Shown: in pieces, positions 1 to 11,331 of the stretch
Position numbering within the stretch: position 1 is the first letter of the stretch
How the letters are laid out: each line of letters begins with the position of its first letter
Source of the DNA: Hypomesus transpacificus
Taxonomy: Eukaryota > Chordata > Actinopteri > Osmeriformes > Osmeridae
NCBI RefSeq assembly: GCF_021917145.1
Contig: NC_061080.1
Span: 10,367,631 to 10,431,630, forward strand
Length of the DNA: 64,000 nt
Reading direction: 5' to 3'
Notes under the pieces: generated by a model
The model's input: the letters and a program-made list of their open reading frames with translations, nothing else
Told to the model about the DNA's origin: nothing
Database searches by the model: none
Position numbers and translations under genes: made by a program

Positions 1-66
1 CCTACACATACTACACACCCTACATACACCCCTACTTCCCCTCCTCACCTTCTTGTCGTCTGTCAG

Positions 67-2855
<2,789 letters not shown>

Positions 2856-4075
2856 CACACACTAACACACACACACACACAAACACACACATGCCATCTG
2901 ACTCACACACACACACACACCATCTGACACACACATGTTGTCTGAGACACACACACACACAGACCATCTAGTGCAGCCTGGCCCAGGCTGGGACTGAAAC
3001 TCCAGTCGGTATGACGATGATGGAGTCGGCAGCAACGACAGCTGGACGCTCTGCGGGACGCTCTGTGGGGTCTGATGTCAGAACTGTCCAGACTCTCTGG
3101 AGAGAAGTATGTCTGCGAGGTCAGACTGAGACCTCTGTTGTCTTCAAACAGGCTGTGAGGAGCGAGGATCATCTGTAGAGCTAATCTCTTTCTACCTCTG
3201 TCACACACTCTCACTTTCACATTTACTCTCTATCTCTCTGTACCTCACTCACACTCTCCCAATCTCTCTTTCTGTCACTACCTCTCTCCCAATCTTTTAT
3301 TGATGTGGTGAATGTGTGAATAAGGAAGCGACAGGGCAGGGTGTGTCGCTAGAGGCGGTTGCCTCTAGGGTGTGTTGGTTGCAATCTTTGCTCTTGGGTT
3401 AAGGACAAATTTATTTTCTGCAACCAACCAGGAGCAGTGGCATCTGTTTCACTTCCTGTTGACTTCCTGTTGTGCCAAGCAAAGCCTTTCTATTGGCTCA
3501 AACCACTTCTTCTTCTCATCCTCATATCTGTCTTCTTCTGTCCTTCTAGTCCTCATATTTCTGTCTTTTGTTTTAACCGTTCCATGAGATTCTCCCAGTG
3601 CATCTTAAAGGGTGTTTTTCTCTTAAATAAAAGGCCAGGTAAAGAGGAATACTCTGGAAGGAAGATCTGGATCTTTAAGTTTTCAGTTTAAGGTTAAATA
3701 ATTTGTCTCGCTTGTCCATTTGTTTACCATGGAAGGGATGCTGGTGCACTTGGCCCAGGGGATTGTGCTCACCTGGGTTAGGACTGCTCCTCTGTACAAC
3801 ATGGTATAGGGCTAGTGTGCTTGTTTGTAACTAATGTTCCTGGCCATATTCTTTTTTTAATCGTTAAAGAAAATCTTCTGTCAGTGTGCAATATACTGGT
3901 CAAATTGTTGGGTTGTAGTTGTGTGTTAATATGATTAATATTTGATTAAATTAAATCTTTATTTTTTACATTTTGATTAAATGTTGCACTTGAAAGGAAT
4001 TCTAGAACTTTCTGCGCTGGTATTCTGTTCTCTAAGATGAAAACATGCCAATAAAGTTTTTATTTAAGATTATAA
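2856..4075 (+). other. bfar: BFAR 3' UTR
   Basis: No coding features follow the stop. The segment starts with CA-rich tracts and runs through unique sequence to an AATAAA at 4050-4055 followed by a T-rich stretch. An earlier AATAAA lies at 3626-3631. The exact cleavage site is inferred. Confidence 0.6.
4050..4055 (+). terminator. bfar: Canonical poly(A) signal AATAAA
   Basis: AATAAA with a T-rich downstream stretch, in the right orientation about 1.2 kb after the BFAR stop. The competing signal at 3626 could give a shorter transcript. Confidence 0.55.
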
Positions 4076-4312
4076 TCCCTCAGTTATTTATTATTGGTTG
4101 TTACATATGTAACAAGCACAACAATCGCTCTTGTGTCTGAACCAAATCTATACACAGCTAGGTGAATTACCCAAGTTACTCAAAACATTAGGGAATATAT
4201 ATGCCTCTATTTTCCTTATTTTGTGAAGCTGGGGTGAGGGTATGGACATCAGTTCGGGTTTTATTTTATTGGCCTGCCGCCTACTGTCTTTTGTTGACTT
4301 TTGGGTTTAATA

Positions 4313-4333
4313 CATGGGCGTATCTAGCCCTAT

Positions 4334-4370
<37 letters not shown>

Positions 4371-4620
4371 CTGGAGCCCCCCAAAACTTTTGTTAGCCCC
4401 CACCCCCCAAACATTTTAATAAAAATATTTTAAATCTAAATTTGTTAATTTCTTTTCCTAAAACCCACTAGAGGAAACTATTTAAAAGGATATTTTCAAA
4501 ATGTTATTCTGGGGGAACACCCCCCTCAGACCCCCCTAGTTTTGCTGGGTCACAAGAAAAATAATATGTTTTATCTAGGGGCTTAGCCCCCCCAAAAGTA
4601 GGAACCTAGATTCGCCCCTG
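4313..4620. mobile_element. Short hAT-type MITE with a 35-base poly-G run
   Basis: The 308-bp element is flanked by the direct repeat GTTTAATA at 4305-4312 and 4621-4628, an 8-bp duplication as made by hAT transposases. Its ends are CATGGGCGTATCTAG and, on the other strand, CAGGGGCGAATCTAG. Inside lie two copies of a palindromic GGGGGCT/AGCCCCC motif and an uninterrupted run of 35 G (4336-4370). There is no coding capacity. It sits between the arms of an older inverted repeat (4250-4285 and 4629-4660). Confidence 0.8.
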
Positions 4621-4660
4621 GTTTAATAGTGTAGGCGGCCGGCCTCACTCCCGAACTGTA

Positions 4661-5423
4661 GAAGCCTAGCGGTTAACATGAACGTTGGTTGCAATCTTTA
4701 ATTAAACGCTAAAGATAAGCATCAATGGGAATGACTCTGTTTTAAATGACAGTTTAAAACTGTGTCAAACTTTAGCACGCCAGAAATTCTGTGGTAAATT
4801 GTTGCTCCCCCGTCAGGTCAGTGTTAAAGGAACGTTTGGTTAAGCAACAAAACAGGCTAGGCCTACGGTTAGTTTTGCAGCATAAGTTGCCGTATTAACT
4901 GAGCTTGAACAATGTTCAACTGGCTTTTACGGAGCCGAACCAATTTGAAATGAGTCAGACAAACGTAGCCTACATAAACCTGGCTTATTTGGTTCAAATA
5001 GCTTTATGGAACAGGCCTCAGGTAAACTAGGAAAATACATCAGAGTTGTCCTATAATAACAATGCCTGGTAAACTGTACACTGCCTCAGCCTCCAGTGTG
5101 GTGGAAAACTATTTAAACTGTCCGATAGCAGACAAATCACATTGATGGGTGTGAGTGATCTATCACTTGCTATAAATAATGCCAAAATGCATCATTATAC
5201 TTCTTTAAATATGTAATATTGGGTTCAATACAAGAGGATATCAAATGTAAATAGGGGGGAACTATAATCACTGGTAAATCTTGATGTTGTTTACATCCGG
5301 CATTAATTGGGCTACGTACCGGAAACGGAAAAAATAGCTTGGACTAGCTAGTTGAGTTGTTAGTAGAGTAGAGTTAGTTAGTTAGGAAGCTTAAGGGCCA
5401 TATCCGTTGAGCAAAGTTCGAAA
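4661..5423. other. Intergenic, no recognised feature
   Basis: I see no open coding segment or clear repeat here. The last 150 bases (ACATCCGGC, TACCGGAAACGG) occupy the position of a promoter for the zinc-finger unit that follows, but no conserved block is recognised. Confidence 0.4.
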
Positions 5424-5592
5424 ATGTCCAAATGTATATGTGAGACACTATCAATATAGCGGTGGAGATTATCGGTGAAGTTGAAATAACGGTTCTTGTG
5501 TAGGCTACAAAGAAGAAATCTAATTCCACGGAGGAGAGGGTACGGCTACTACGGTTGTTATACTCAACTCGAGATCAAGCTACACCGAACAG
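5424..5592 (+). pseudogene. Decayed exon 1 of the zinc-finger family (Z1 unit)
   Basis: This starts ATGTCCAAA and ends ACACCGAACAG|GTTTGAT, matching both ends of the cluster's exon 1. In between, recognisable pieces (GAGATTATCGGTG, AAAGAAGAAATC, GAGATCAAGCTACACCGAACAG) are separated by indels and an in-frame TAG eleven codons after the ATG. The exon is 169 nt instead of 193 and cannot encode the domain. The donor site is still present. Confidence 0.75.
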
Positions 5593-6022
5593 GTTTGATA
5601 TCGAGATATATTTGTCTCCATATTATTATGTGCAACAATCTGTGTGTAAATGTATAATCTGTAAATCGAAAAATACTCAATACGAAAAAAAACATTTAAC
5701 TCACAAAAACATTAGCAAATATTAAACGGATGTGCGAATGTAGCCTACAAACACAAAAAAATATGGCCATATGAGAGAGACGTTTAAAATTGTCGCCATC
5801 AAAAATGACATTCATATGATGTAAGGTCTAGTTACCCGCGTGACACACACAGTAGTTATGGCTACTTTTTACTTGTCAGAGTACTAAGTTAAAGCCCACA
5901 CTTCTTTACTTTAATTTGAGTGTAGTCAATGTAGTCAGTACCTCTATCTACGTAGACCTACATTTCAGATGTCATGAGACATAAAAGGCATCTAACTGTT
6001 GTCTTGCCTTTTCTGTCCCCAG

Positions 6023-6173
6023 AAGTGCAGCAGCTCTCTCTCTCGGAGCCCCCACAGATTAAAGAGGAACAGGAGCTGTGGACCAGTCAGGAGGAGATCT
6101 GCTCCAAGGACTGCAGTCTGAAACTGCAGATTCTCTAGATTTACCAAAGGAGTTTTATGGTTTTAGCGTCAAC
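6023..6173 (+). pseudogene. Frameshifted 5' half of the Z1 fused exon
   Basis: The segment begins after the acceptor TCTGTCCCCAG and encodes the EVQQLSLSEPPQIKEEQELW segment. Close to the TSQEE codons the paralogues' GAGGAAGAGCTG is replaced by GAGGAGATCTG, one base shorter, so the frame is broken relative to the downstream MSKLN part. It may still be transcribed as 5' UTR of Z1. Confidence 0.7.
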
Positions 6174-8235
6174 ATGTCTAAATTAAACATGATCAGAATT
6201 TTTTTACGTGAGAGACTAACAATGGCGGCGTTGGAGATTTTCGAGGTCGTTGAAGTAATGTTTGCTGAGTGCCAAGACGAAATCTCTCGTTCCAAGGAGG
6301 AGAATGCGCGGCTACAACGGCTGTTGGATGTTGTCAGTCAACCTAATATCACGTTACACAGAACAGGTTTGATATTCAGACATTCATGTTATCATCTTCT
6401 GTGTGTAGAATTGTTGTCATGTAAGAAGAGGGTAGCTAAATTAGAAAGGTTGGTTCATGCTGCTGGGCACTCATGCTGAGTTAGCAATACATGAACTATA
6501 TTCAGGACCAACTTTCTTCTGGACAGGGATGTTTAGATTTACATTAATGCATTTAGCAGACGCTTTTATCCAAAGCGACTTCCAAGGGAGAGCTTTTCAA
6601 AAGAGCATAGGTCACTGATCATAACAACGAGGTAGTCCTAAACATTGCGAGCAGCCAAAACATGATGGATACATTGTGAAAAACCAAATAAGTGCCAAAG
6701 GGAAGAACCATAAGAGCATGTTGTTAACATGAACCGCTATAAGTGCAAGAGTGTACCTGTAGAAGAACAATCAACAGTAAAATATTTCACAGCAAGTACA
6801 AAAGTTTAAATCTGTTAAAACTAACCAACAAGAGCAACAAGTCTCTCAATAATAGTAATTGTGATCCTGGAGGAAACTAACATCAGGTCCACCCAAGCAG
6901 TCCTAAGTGCCCCTGTACTCAGATCCAATCATAGTCTTCTTGAGGCAGATTCCCTCCATGTGTAATATAAGGTCCACTTTACACCTATACCCTGCAAAGA
7001 GCACCTTAATGTATACAGACAGTTTGGTTTCAATTTGTATGTTTTTAGCTGACAACGATGTTAAAATACAGAATGATGACAAGTAGGTAAACTTATGTTT
7101 TCTTCTGTCCCTAGATATGCAGCAGTTCTCTCTCCCGGAGCCCCCACAGATTAAAGAGGAACAGGAGCTGTGGACCAGTCAGGAGGAAGAGCAGCTCCAA
7201 GGATTGCAGTCTGAAACTACAAACTCCATCTTTACTTCTCTCTGTGTGAAACATGATTCTGTTCAGGAGAGTTCCTCTGAACGTTCACATATAAACCAGA
7301 CTTTTAAAGTAGAGGACAGAGAAGGAGACTTTCTACCCACCAACACAACTGAGGAGCAAATCAAAGCAGAGCCTCAGGTACAAGACTATGCAGCACCAGA
7401 ACCAGGCAGTGACTCTCAGCCTGTCTCTGTTGTAGCACCAGACTGTCCTGCAGCTCAGAGTTTGGAGGAGGAACATGGAGGAGTGCTGCTTCTACAGAAC
7501 AGAACACAGAACAATGAGGCTCTTCCAGGGGACAATAGACCACAGGGAAGTCACAGAGTAAAAACAAGACATCAGTGTCAACAATGTAACAAAACGTTTA
7601 GTCTGAAATCCAGTTTGGTTCGTCATATGAGGATGCACACACGAGATATACCCTATCAATATCAACATGGCAGCAAACAGTTTGCTCATAAGTTATGTCT
7701 GGTTGACCACGTGAAGACACACACAGGAGAGAAATCATATCAGTGTCAGGAATGTCGCAAAAGATTTAGCTTGAAGAGTCAATTGGTTGTGCACATGAGG
7801 ACACACACCGGAGAGAAACCATTTCAGTGTCAGGAATGTAACAAAAGATTTAGCATGAAATGTACTTTGGTTCGTCATATGAGGATGCACACAGGAAAAA
7901 AACCCAATCAATGTCAACAATGTAGCCAACAGTTTGCTAGTAATTTTTGTCTGGTTGACCATATGAGGATACACACAGGAGAGAAGCCATTACACTGTCA
8001 GGAATGTTTCAAAATATTTAACTTTAAGAGTCATTTGATTATGCACATGAGGACACACACAGGAGAGAAACCTTATCAGTGTCAGGAATGTAACAAAAGA
8101 TTTAGCGTGAAATGTACCTTGGTTCGTCACATGAAGACACACACAGGAGAGAAACCATATCAGTGTCAGGAATGTAAAAAATGTTTTAGCCAAAAGTCTA
8201 GTCTAGTTACACATATGATGACCCACAGGATGTAA
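6174..8235 (+). CDS. C2H2 zinc-finger gene Z1, 8 fingers
   Basis: Two exons, 6174-6366 (193 nt) and 7115-8235 (1121 nt), join in phase 1 to a 437-residue frame. The start at 6174 (MSKLNMIRIF) is chosen because it gives exactly the 193-nt exon length of the paralogues. An in-frame ATG at 6078 is possible too. The first exon holds the MSK...ERL..AALEIF...SKEE..RLQRLLDVV motif, probably a coiled coil. The second has PPQIKEEQELWTSQEEEQLQGLQSE, an acidic spacer with VKVEDREGD and two IK.EP motifs resembling SUMO sites, then eight finger units with TGEKP linkers. Finger 2 has lost both cysteines (YQYQHGSKQF). It is predicted to be a nuclear DNA-binding protein. It is the only member on the + strand and its upstream exons are broken. 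Function and target are unknown. Confidence 0.85.
6534..6910 (-). mobile_element. L2-like LINE 3' end
   Basis: The segment opens with the reverse complement of the shared fish LINE/SINE tail (TTTAGCAGACGCTTTTATCC) and runs through the same 3' UTR that follows the LINE reverse-transcriptase fragment at 42169-42994. It is 5'-truncated and lies in the Z1 intron. Confidence 0.75.
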
Positions 8236-8765
8236 ACCTTAGCAGTGTCAGGAATGTAACTAACCTTTCAGTCACAAGTCTCATTTGTTTCAACATGTTC
8301 ATTCTTGTTTGAGATATCTTGTAATATTGGGTGTGCCTGCCTTTGGCAAGGCGCCACTAGGGATGGCAATCATTCTAGTTTTAATAGTATTACTATGTTA
8401 CTGATACTGCTTGTCATCCAATACTTGTACAAGTATTGATAATTAATTCATTATAAACTTTTGTATTGTCAGGTAAGACCATTCAAGTATAATAATATGC
8501 TGAACACATGCTGTGCCCAGTAAGTAAATGTACTATGGATACTATCTGTGTATGTGTGCCCCAGGGTATAGAAGCCACTCTGTAACCTACACACTGCATT
8601 CATTCGACCACCAAATGGTGTTGATGGTTTATTAAGTCCCGGGCTGGCTACTAATAAATCTGGTCAACTTTTCTCTGACTTTGTTCATTGATTCTCGGCC
8701 ATTTGATTTTTTATTTTGACCTCCTTGTTTTCTGTGACGGTACCCTGCACAGGAGGACAGCTGTA
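8236..8765. other. Z1 3' flank
   Basis: After the TAA at 8233-8235 there are a few degenerate finger codons (CAGTGTCAGGAATGTAAC at about 8241), then AT-rich sequence with no recognised gene. GGTGTGCCTGCCTTTGGCAAGG (8330-8351) resembles a sequence at 12739-12770 and probably marks a shared dispersed repeat. Confidence 0.45.
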
Positions 8766-8990
8766 ACATCCTCAAAGGCTCATGGGTAATCAACTGTTAC
8801 ATCCTCAAGGGCTCATGGGTAATCAACTGTTACATCCTCAAAGGCTCATGGGTAATCAACTGTTACATCCTCAAGGGCTCATGGGTAATCAACTGTTACA
8901 TCCTCAAAGGCTCATGGGTAATCAATTGTTACATCCTCAAGGGCTCATGGGTAATCAACGGTAACATCCTCAAGGGCTCCTGGGTAATCA
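8766..8990. repeat. 33-bp tandem repeat, about 7 units
   Basis: The unit is built from ACATCCTCAAAGGCTCATGG plus GTAATCAACTGTT. Units alternate AAAGGCTC and AAGGGCTC, which suggests that the array grew by 66-bp steps. The unit length is a multiple of three, so it gives a spurious 60-residue frame. Confidence 0.95.
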
Positions 8991-9009
8991 ACATAGACTT
9001 ATATATTAA

Positions 9010-9115
9010 TAGACACAGTTAGATTTTTCTTCTTAGATGGCGTCCCCATTGATTTCGATGAAAAGTGCTCAGTGGCGCAGTGAGGCAAGCGAGAGCGCGA
9101 ACTCAAGATCTTACT
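9010..9115 (+). repeat. Fragment of a dispersed repeat (also at 15.6-18.0 and 44.6 kb)
   Basis: It shares AGATGGCGTCCCCATTGAT, AAAAGTGCTCAGTGGCGCAG and GTGAGGCAAGCGAGAGCGCG with the longer copies at 44597-45170 and, inverted, at 17840-17962. The ends are not defined here. Confidence 0.65.
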
Positions 9116-9487
9116 GGCATCACATAGGAGACCGTAGAGTTTACAATGAAGAAGGACACATCAGTGTTCAGACCTTCATCATTTCAGGCAGATTTGTTTT
9201 TATGTAACCATAACTACCATTGAATTTCGAGACCGTTGTGTCTGCACATTCTCATGTACAATGAATTCAATAAGTTTGCTGGTAAATGTCAAAGTGTTAA
9301 AGTTGTGCACAATGTTAGTGTTGTGCATTGTAGTGTACTTACAAAATGCCAATTCGATACAGTCTTACTGTATCGAATTCAGTCAGGACACATACATTTA
9401 ACAACCTTTAAAATTGAAATAGTAGCCCTCTACCAAAGGTAACAGTATCTAAGGTGTAAAGTAACGGTATCTAAACCCTAACGGTAA

Positions 9488-9547
9488 ATTGTTTGTTACA
9501 TTGTTGACACTGAAAAGGTTTCTCTCCTGTGTGTGTTCTCATATGTT
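9488..9547 (-). pseudogene. Orphan zinc-finger fragment
   Basis: Read on the minus strand, about 60 bases encode HMRTHTGEKPFQCQQCNKQF, that is one inter-finger linker and the cysteine half of a finger. No finger precedes or follows it, so it is a relic of a deleted family member or a displaced piece. Confidence 0.8.
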
Positions 9548-9654
9548 CTCAGGCCTATCCAAACATGAGCATAATGACAACACAAAATAACACAACAGCC
9601 TACCGTTATAATATTTAGTGATTTATTCATTACTTGAATTTCAACGTTAACCTA

Positions 9655-9846
9655 GGGGAGTCAGGTGGCTGAACGGTGAGGGAATCGGGCTGGTAATCTG
9701 AAGGTTGTCAGTTCCATTCCCGGCCGAGCCAAATGACGTTGTGTCCTTGGGCAAGGCACTTCACCCTACTTGCCTTGGGGGAATGTTCCTGTACTTCCTG
9801 TAAGTCGCTCTGGATAAGACCGTCTGCTAAATCACTAAGTGTAAAT
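9655..9846 (+). mobile_element. tRNA-derived SINE with L2-like tail
   Basis: The head has tRNA-like A box (GTGGCTGAACGG) and B box (GGTTGTCAGTTCCATTCC) segments, a body (GACGTTGTGTCCTTGGGCAAGG), and ends in GTAAGTCGCTCTGGATAAGA...GTCTGCTAAAT, the tail shared with the L2-like LINEs of this window. A second copy lies at 40500-40682. It is not a functional tRNA gene because the head lacks a clean cloverleaf. Confidence 0.85.
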
Positions 9847-10139
9847 CTAACTTCACCTAATTTCAACGTTAACCTCACCTAATGAGATGGGTGGGCACAA
9901 GTCCACTCTTGGTTTAATTTTGGAGACCACCACTCGCAGATCAACCTCCACGTTCAGTCGCAAAATGTATTTATTTTTAAGGTACGTGAGTGCCGACTCA
10001 AAAAAAGAAAGTGCTGGCTATTTCGCACAACTAGCCTAAGTATTGTCAACAGCAACAGTAGCCTACAGCTGCCTTGGATAGCTGTGGGTATTCCATCTCC
10101 ACTGAAATCCAAAACTCAGCCAGTGTCTTGGTATTAAAC

Positions 10140-10367
10140 ACTGCCTTTAACGTTCGGTCGCTTCACAGTATTTAAAGTGGAAGGTAACGGTATCTAAGGT
10201 GGAAGGTAACGGTATCTAAGGTGGAAGGTGCTCCTTGCTTGGCACCAGCACATACAACAAGGGAGGAAGCAAAGCATATAAATACCCGCTGGACAGGAAA
10301 TTAATACAAACTTACGTAATTTCTCATTACATAAATCAAACAGGTCTTCTGGCATAAAATTAAGCAA
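10140..10367 (-). other. Conserved 3' block of the Z2 unit, separated by an insertion
   Basis: This block recurs behind the finger exons: two to four tandem copies of about 21 bp (GGTGGAAGGTAACGGTATCTAA), then GTGCTCCTTGCTTGGCACCAGCACATACAA, CATATAAATACCC and CTGGACAGGAAAT. In other units it runs directly into the stop codon. Here about 950 bp (10368-11315) were inserted between CATAAAATTA and the finger exon. Confidence 0.75.
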
Positions 10368-10573
10368 TAAGCCCATTATCTGTTTTGCGCTGATTTTAGA
10401 ACAGGTAAGGGAGTTTTAGCCACACCGAGAAGCAGGGCTTATTGCTTTTCTAAAACTGTTACTGCAAATATTTGATATGGTTTCATAAATAAAGAAAACT
10501 AAATTTAAGAAACAAAATAGTTTAATAAACTGTCATTCTTCCGCCACTACAAAGTATAGTTCATACATAAATC

Positions 10574-10741
10574 TTAGCCACGCAACTGCCTTGCCTCTGC
10601 CAACGCTTCGATTTCAGCCTCTGTCTTCTCTGCATGCCTGGCCTTTTTAAACTCTTTCTCCTCCATTCTGTCAATAGTCTCCCACCACTTGTCAAACGTT
10701 AGCCCACCCAGCAAATCAAAATTCACAACAAATTCTGCCAT
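10574..10741 (-). CDS. 55-residue charged open frame of unknown function
   Basis: An ATG at 10741 opens a frame of 55 codons ending in TAA (10574-10576). It starts MAEFVVNFDLLGGLTFDKWW and continues with an acidic/basic helix-like stretch (ETIDRMEEKEFKKARHAEKTE, then AEIEALAEARQLRG). The composition (charged, two adjacent Trp, coiled-coil-like) looks like real protein and not random frame. I do not recognise the family. It lies inside the inserted segment 10447-11315, and a MITE has been inserted exactly at its start codon, so it is probably a gene fragment of that older element. Whether it is expressed cannot be judged. Confidence 0.4.
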   Translation of the reverse strand: MAEFVVNFDLLGGLTFDKWWETIDRMEEKEFKKARHAEKTEAEIEALAEARQLRG

Positions 10742-10745
10742 TCTC

Positions 10746-11126
10746 TAGCCTGACGTTGTCATACTCATAATTCTAGTCAGAATATGAGTCTGAAAACTCT
10801 CCGCTGGGCTGTGACTACCGGGCGTGTTTCAACCAAACTCGTAAAACAAATGCCTCTTCGCTCAATTGGATAGACCTACAACCAATCAGAGCAACATAAT
10901 ATGTTGTTTGTTGAAAACGAATTCAACCCAAGCGCTCTTTCGTGACGTTGTTGATTACGTTACTGTTGATCATCTGTCCATCATCGTATAAAGCCCGCCC
11001 TGGCAATTTCATTGGTCCGTCCCGAGTCTGGTTTTCTGTAGTTGTCCCCAATACGAGATTCTCCATCCCAACTTCCCGAACAAATCTTTTAGTGGGCGGG
11101 GAGAAGTTGGGCTAGCAGCCAGGCTA
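10746..11126. mobile_element. 381-bp MITE, 9-bp target duplication (TAGCCTG family, short copy)
   Basis: The element is flanked by the direct repeat GCCATTCTC (10737-10745 and 11127-11135). Its ends are TAGCCTGACGTTGTC and, on the other strand, TAGCCTGGCTGCTAGCC. Both termini match the 782-bp element at 56281-57062, of which this is an internal-deletion form without coding sequence. The 9-bp duplication is what Mutator-type transposases make. Confidence 0.8.
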
Positions 11127-11331
11127 GCCATTCTCTGTACGACTAGGTTGATTACTACCTTGTAACATCTTTTTTTATTTGAAATATTCGATGTGCAGTA
11201 ATATGGGACGTTGTAATAGAATGTTATGAGGACAACTTGAAAGGTAATACTGGAATTTACAATAGCATGGAACACGATATAAGCAATCACAATCAAGTAT
11301 CGGAACAACCAGTTTTAGAAAATTACATCAT

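Larger units (their letters stand above)
10447..11315. mobile_element. Probable inserted element in the Z2 3' region
   Basis: TTTTCTAAAACTG at 10447 and its inverted copy CAGTTTTAGAAAA ending at 11315 enclose the segment that interrupts the Z2 3' block. It contains the 55-codon frame at 10574-10741 and a later nested MITE at 10746-11126. A target-site duplication is not clear (AAATTA on both sides is possible), so the boundaries and class are tentative. Confidence 0.45.

Noticed and set aside
4201-4419. ORF with poly-Gly across 4336-4370
   Set aside because: Caused by the G homopolymer of a MITE.
8782-8964. Repetitive MGNQLLHPQ-type protein
   Set aside because: The 33-bp tandem repeat is a multiple of three and open by chance; no start context or conserved neighbour.
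9655-9730. tRNA gene
   Set aside because: A and B boxes are present but stems do not pair cleanly, and the head is fused to a SINE body and LINE tail.
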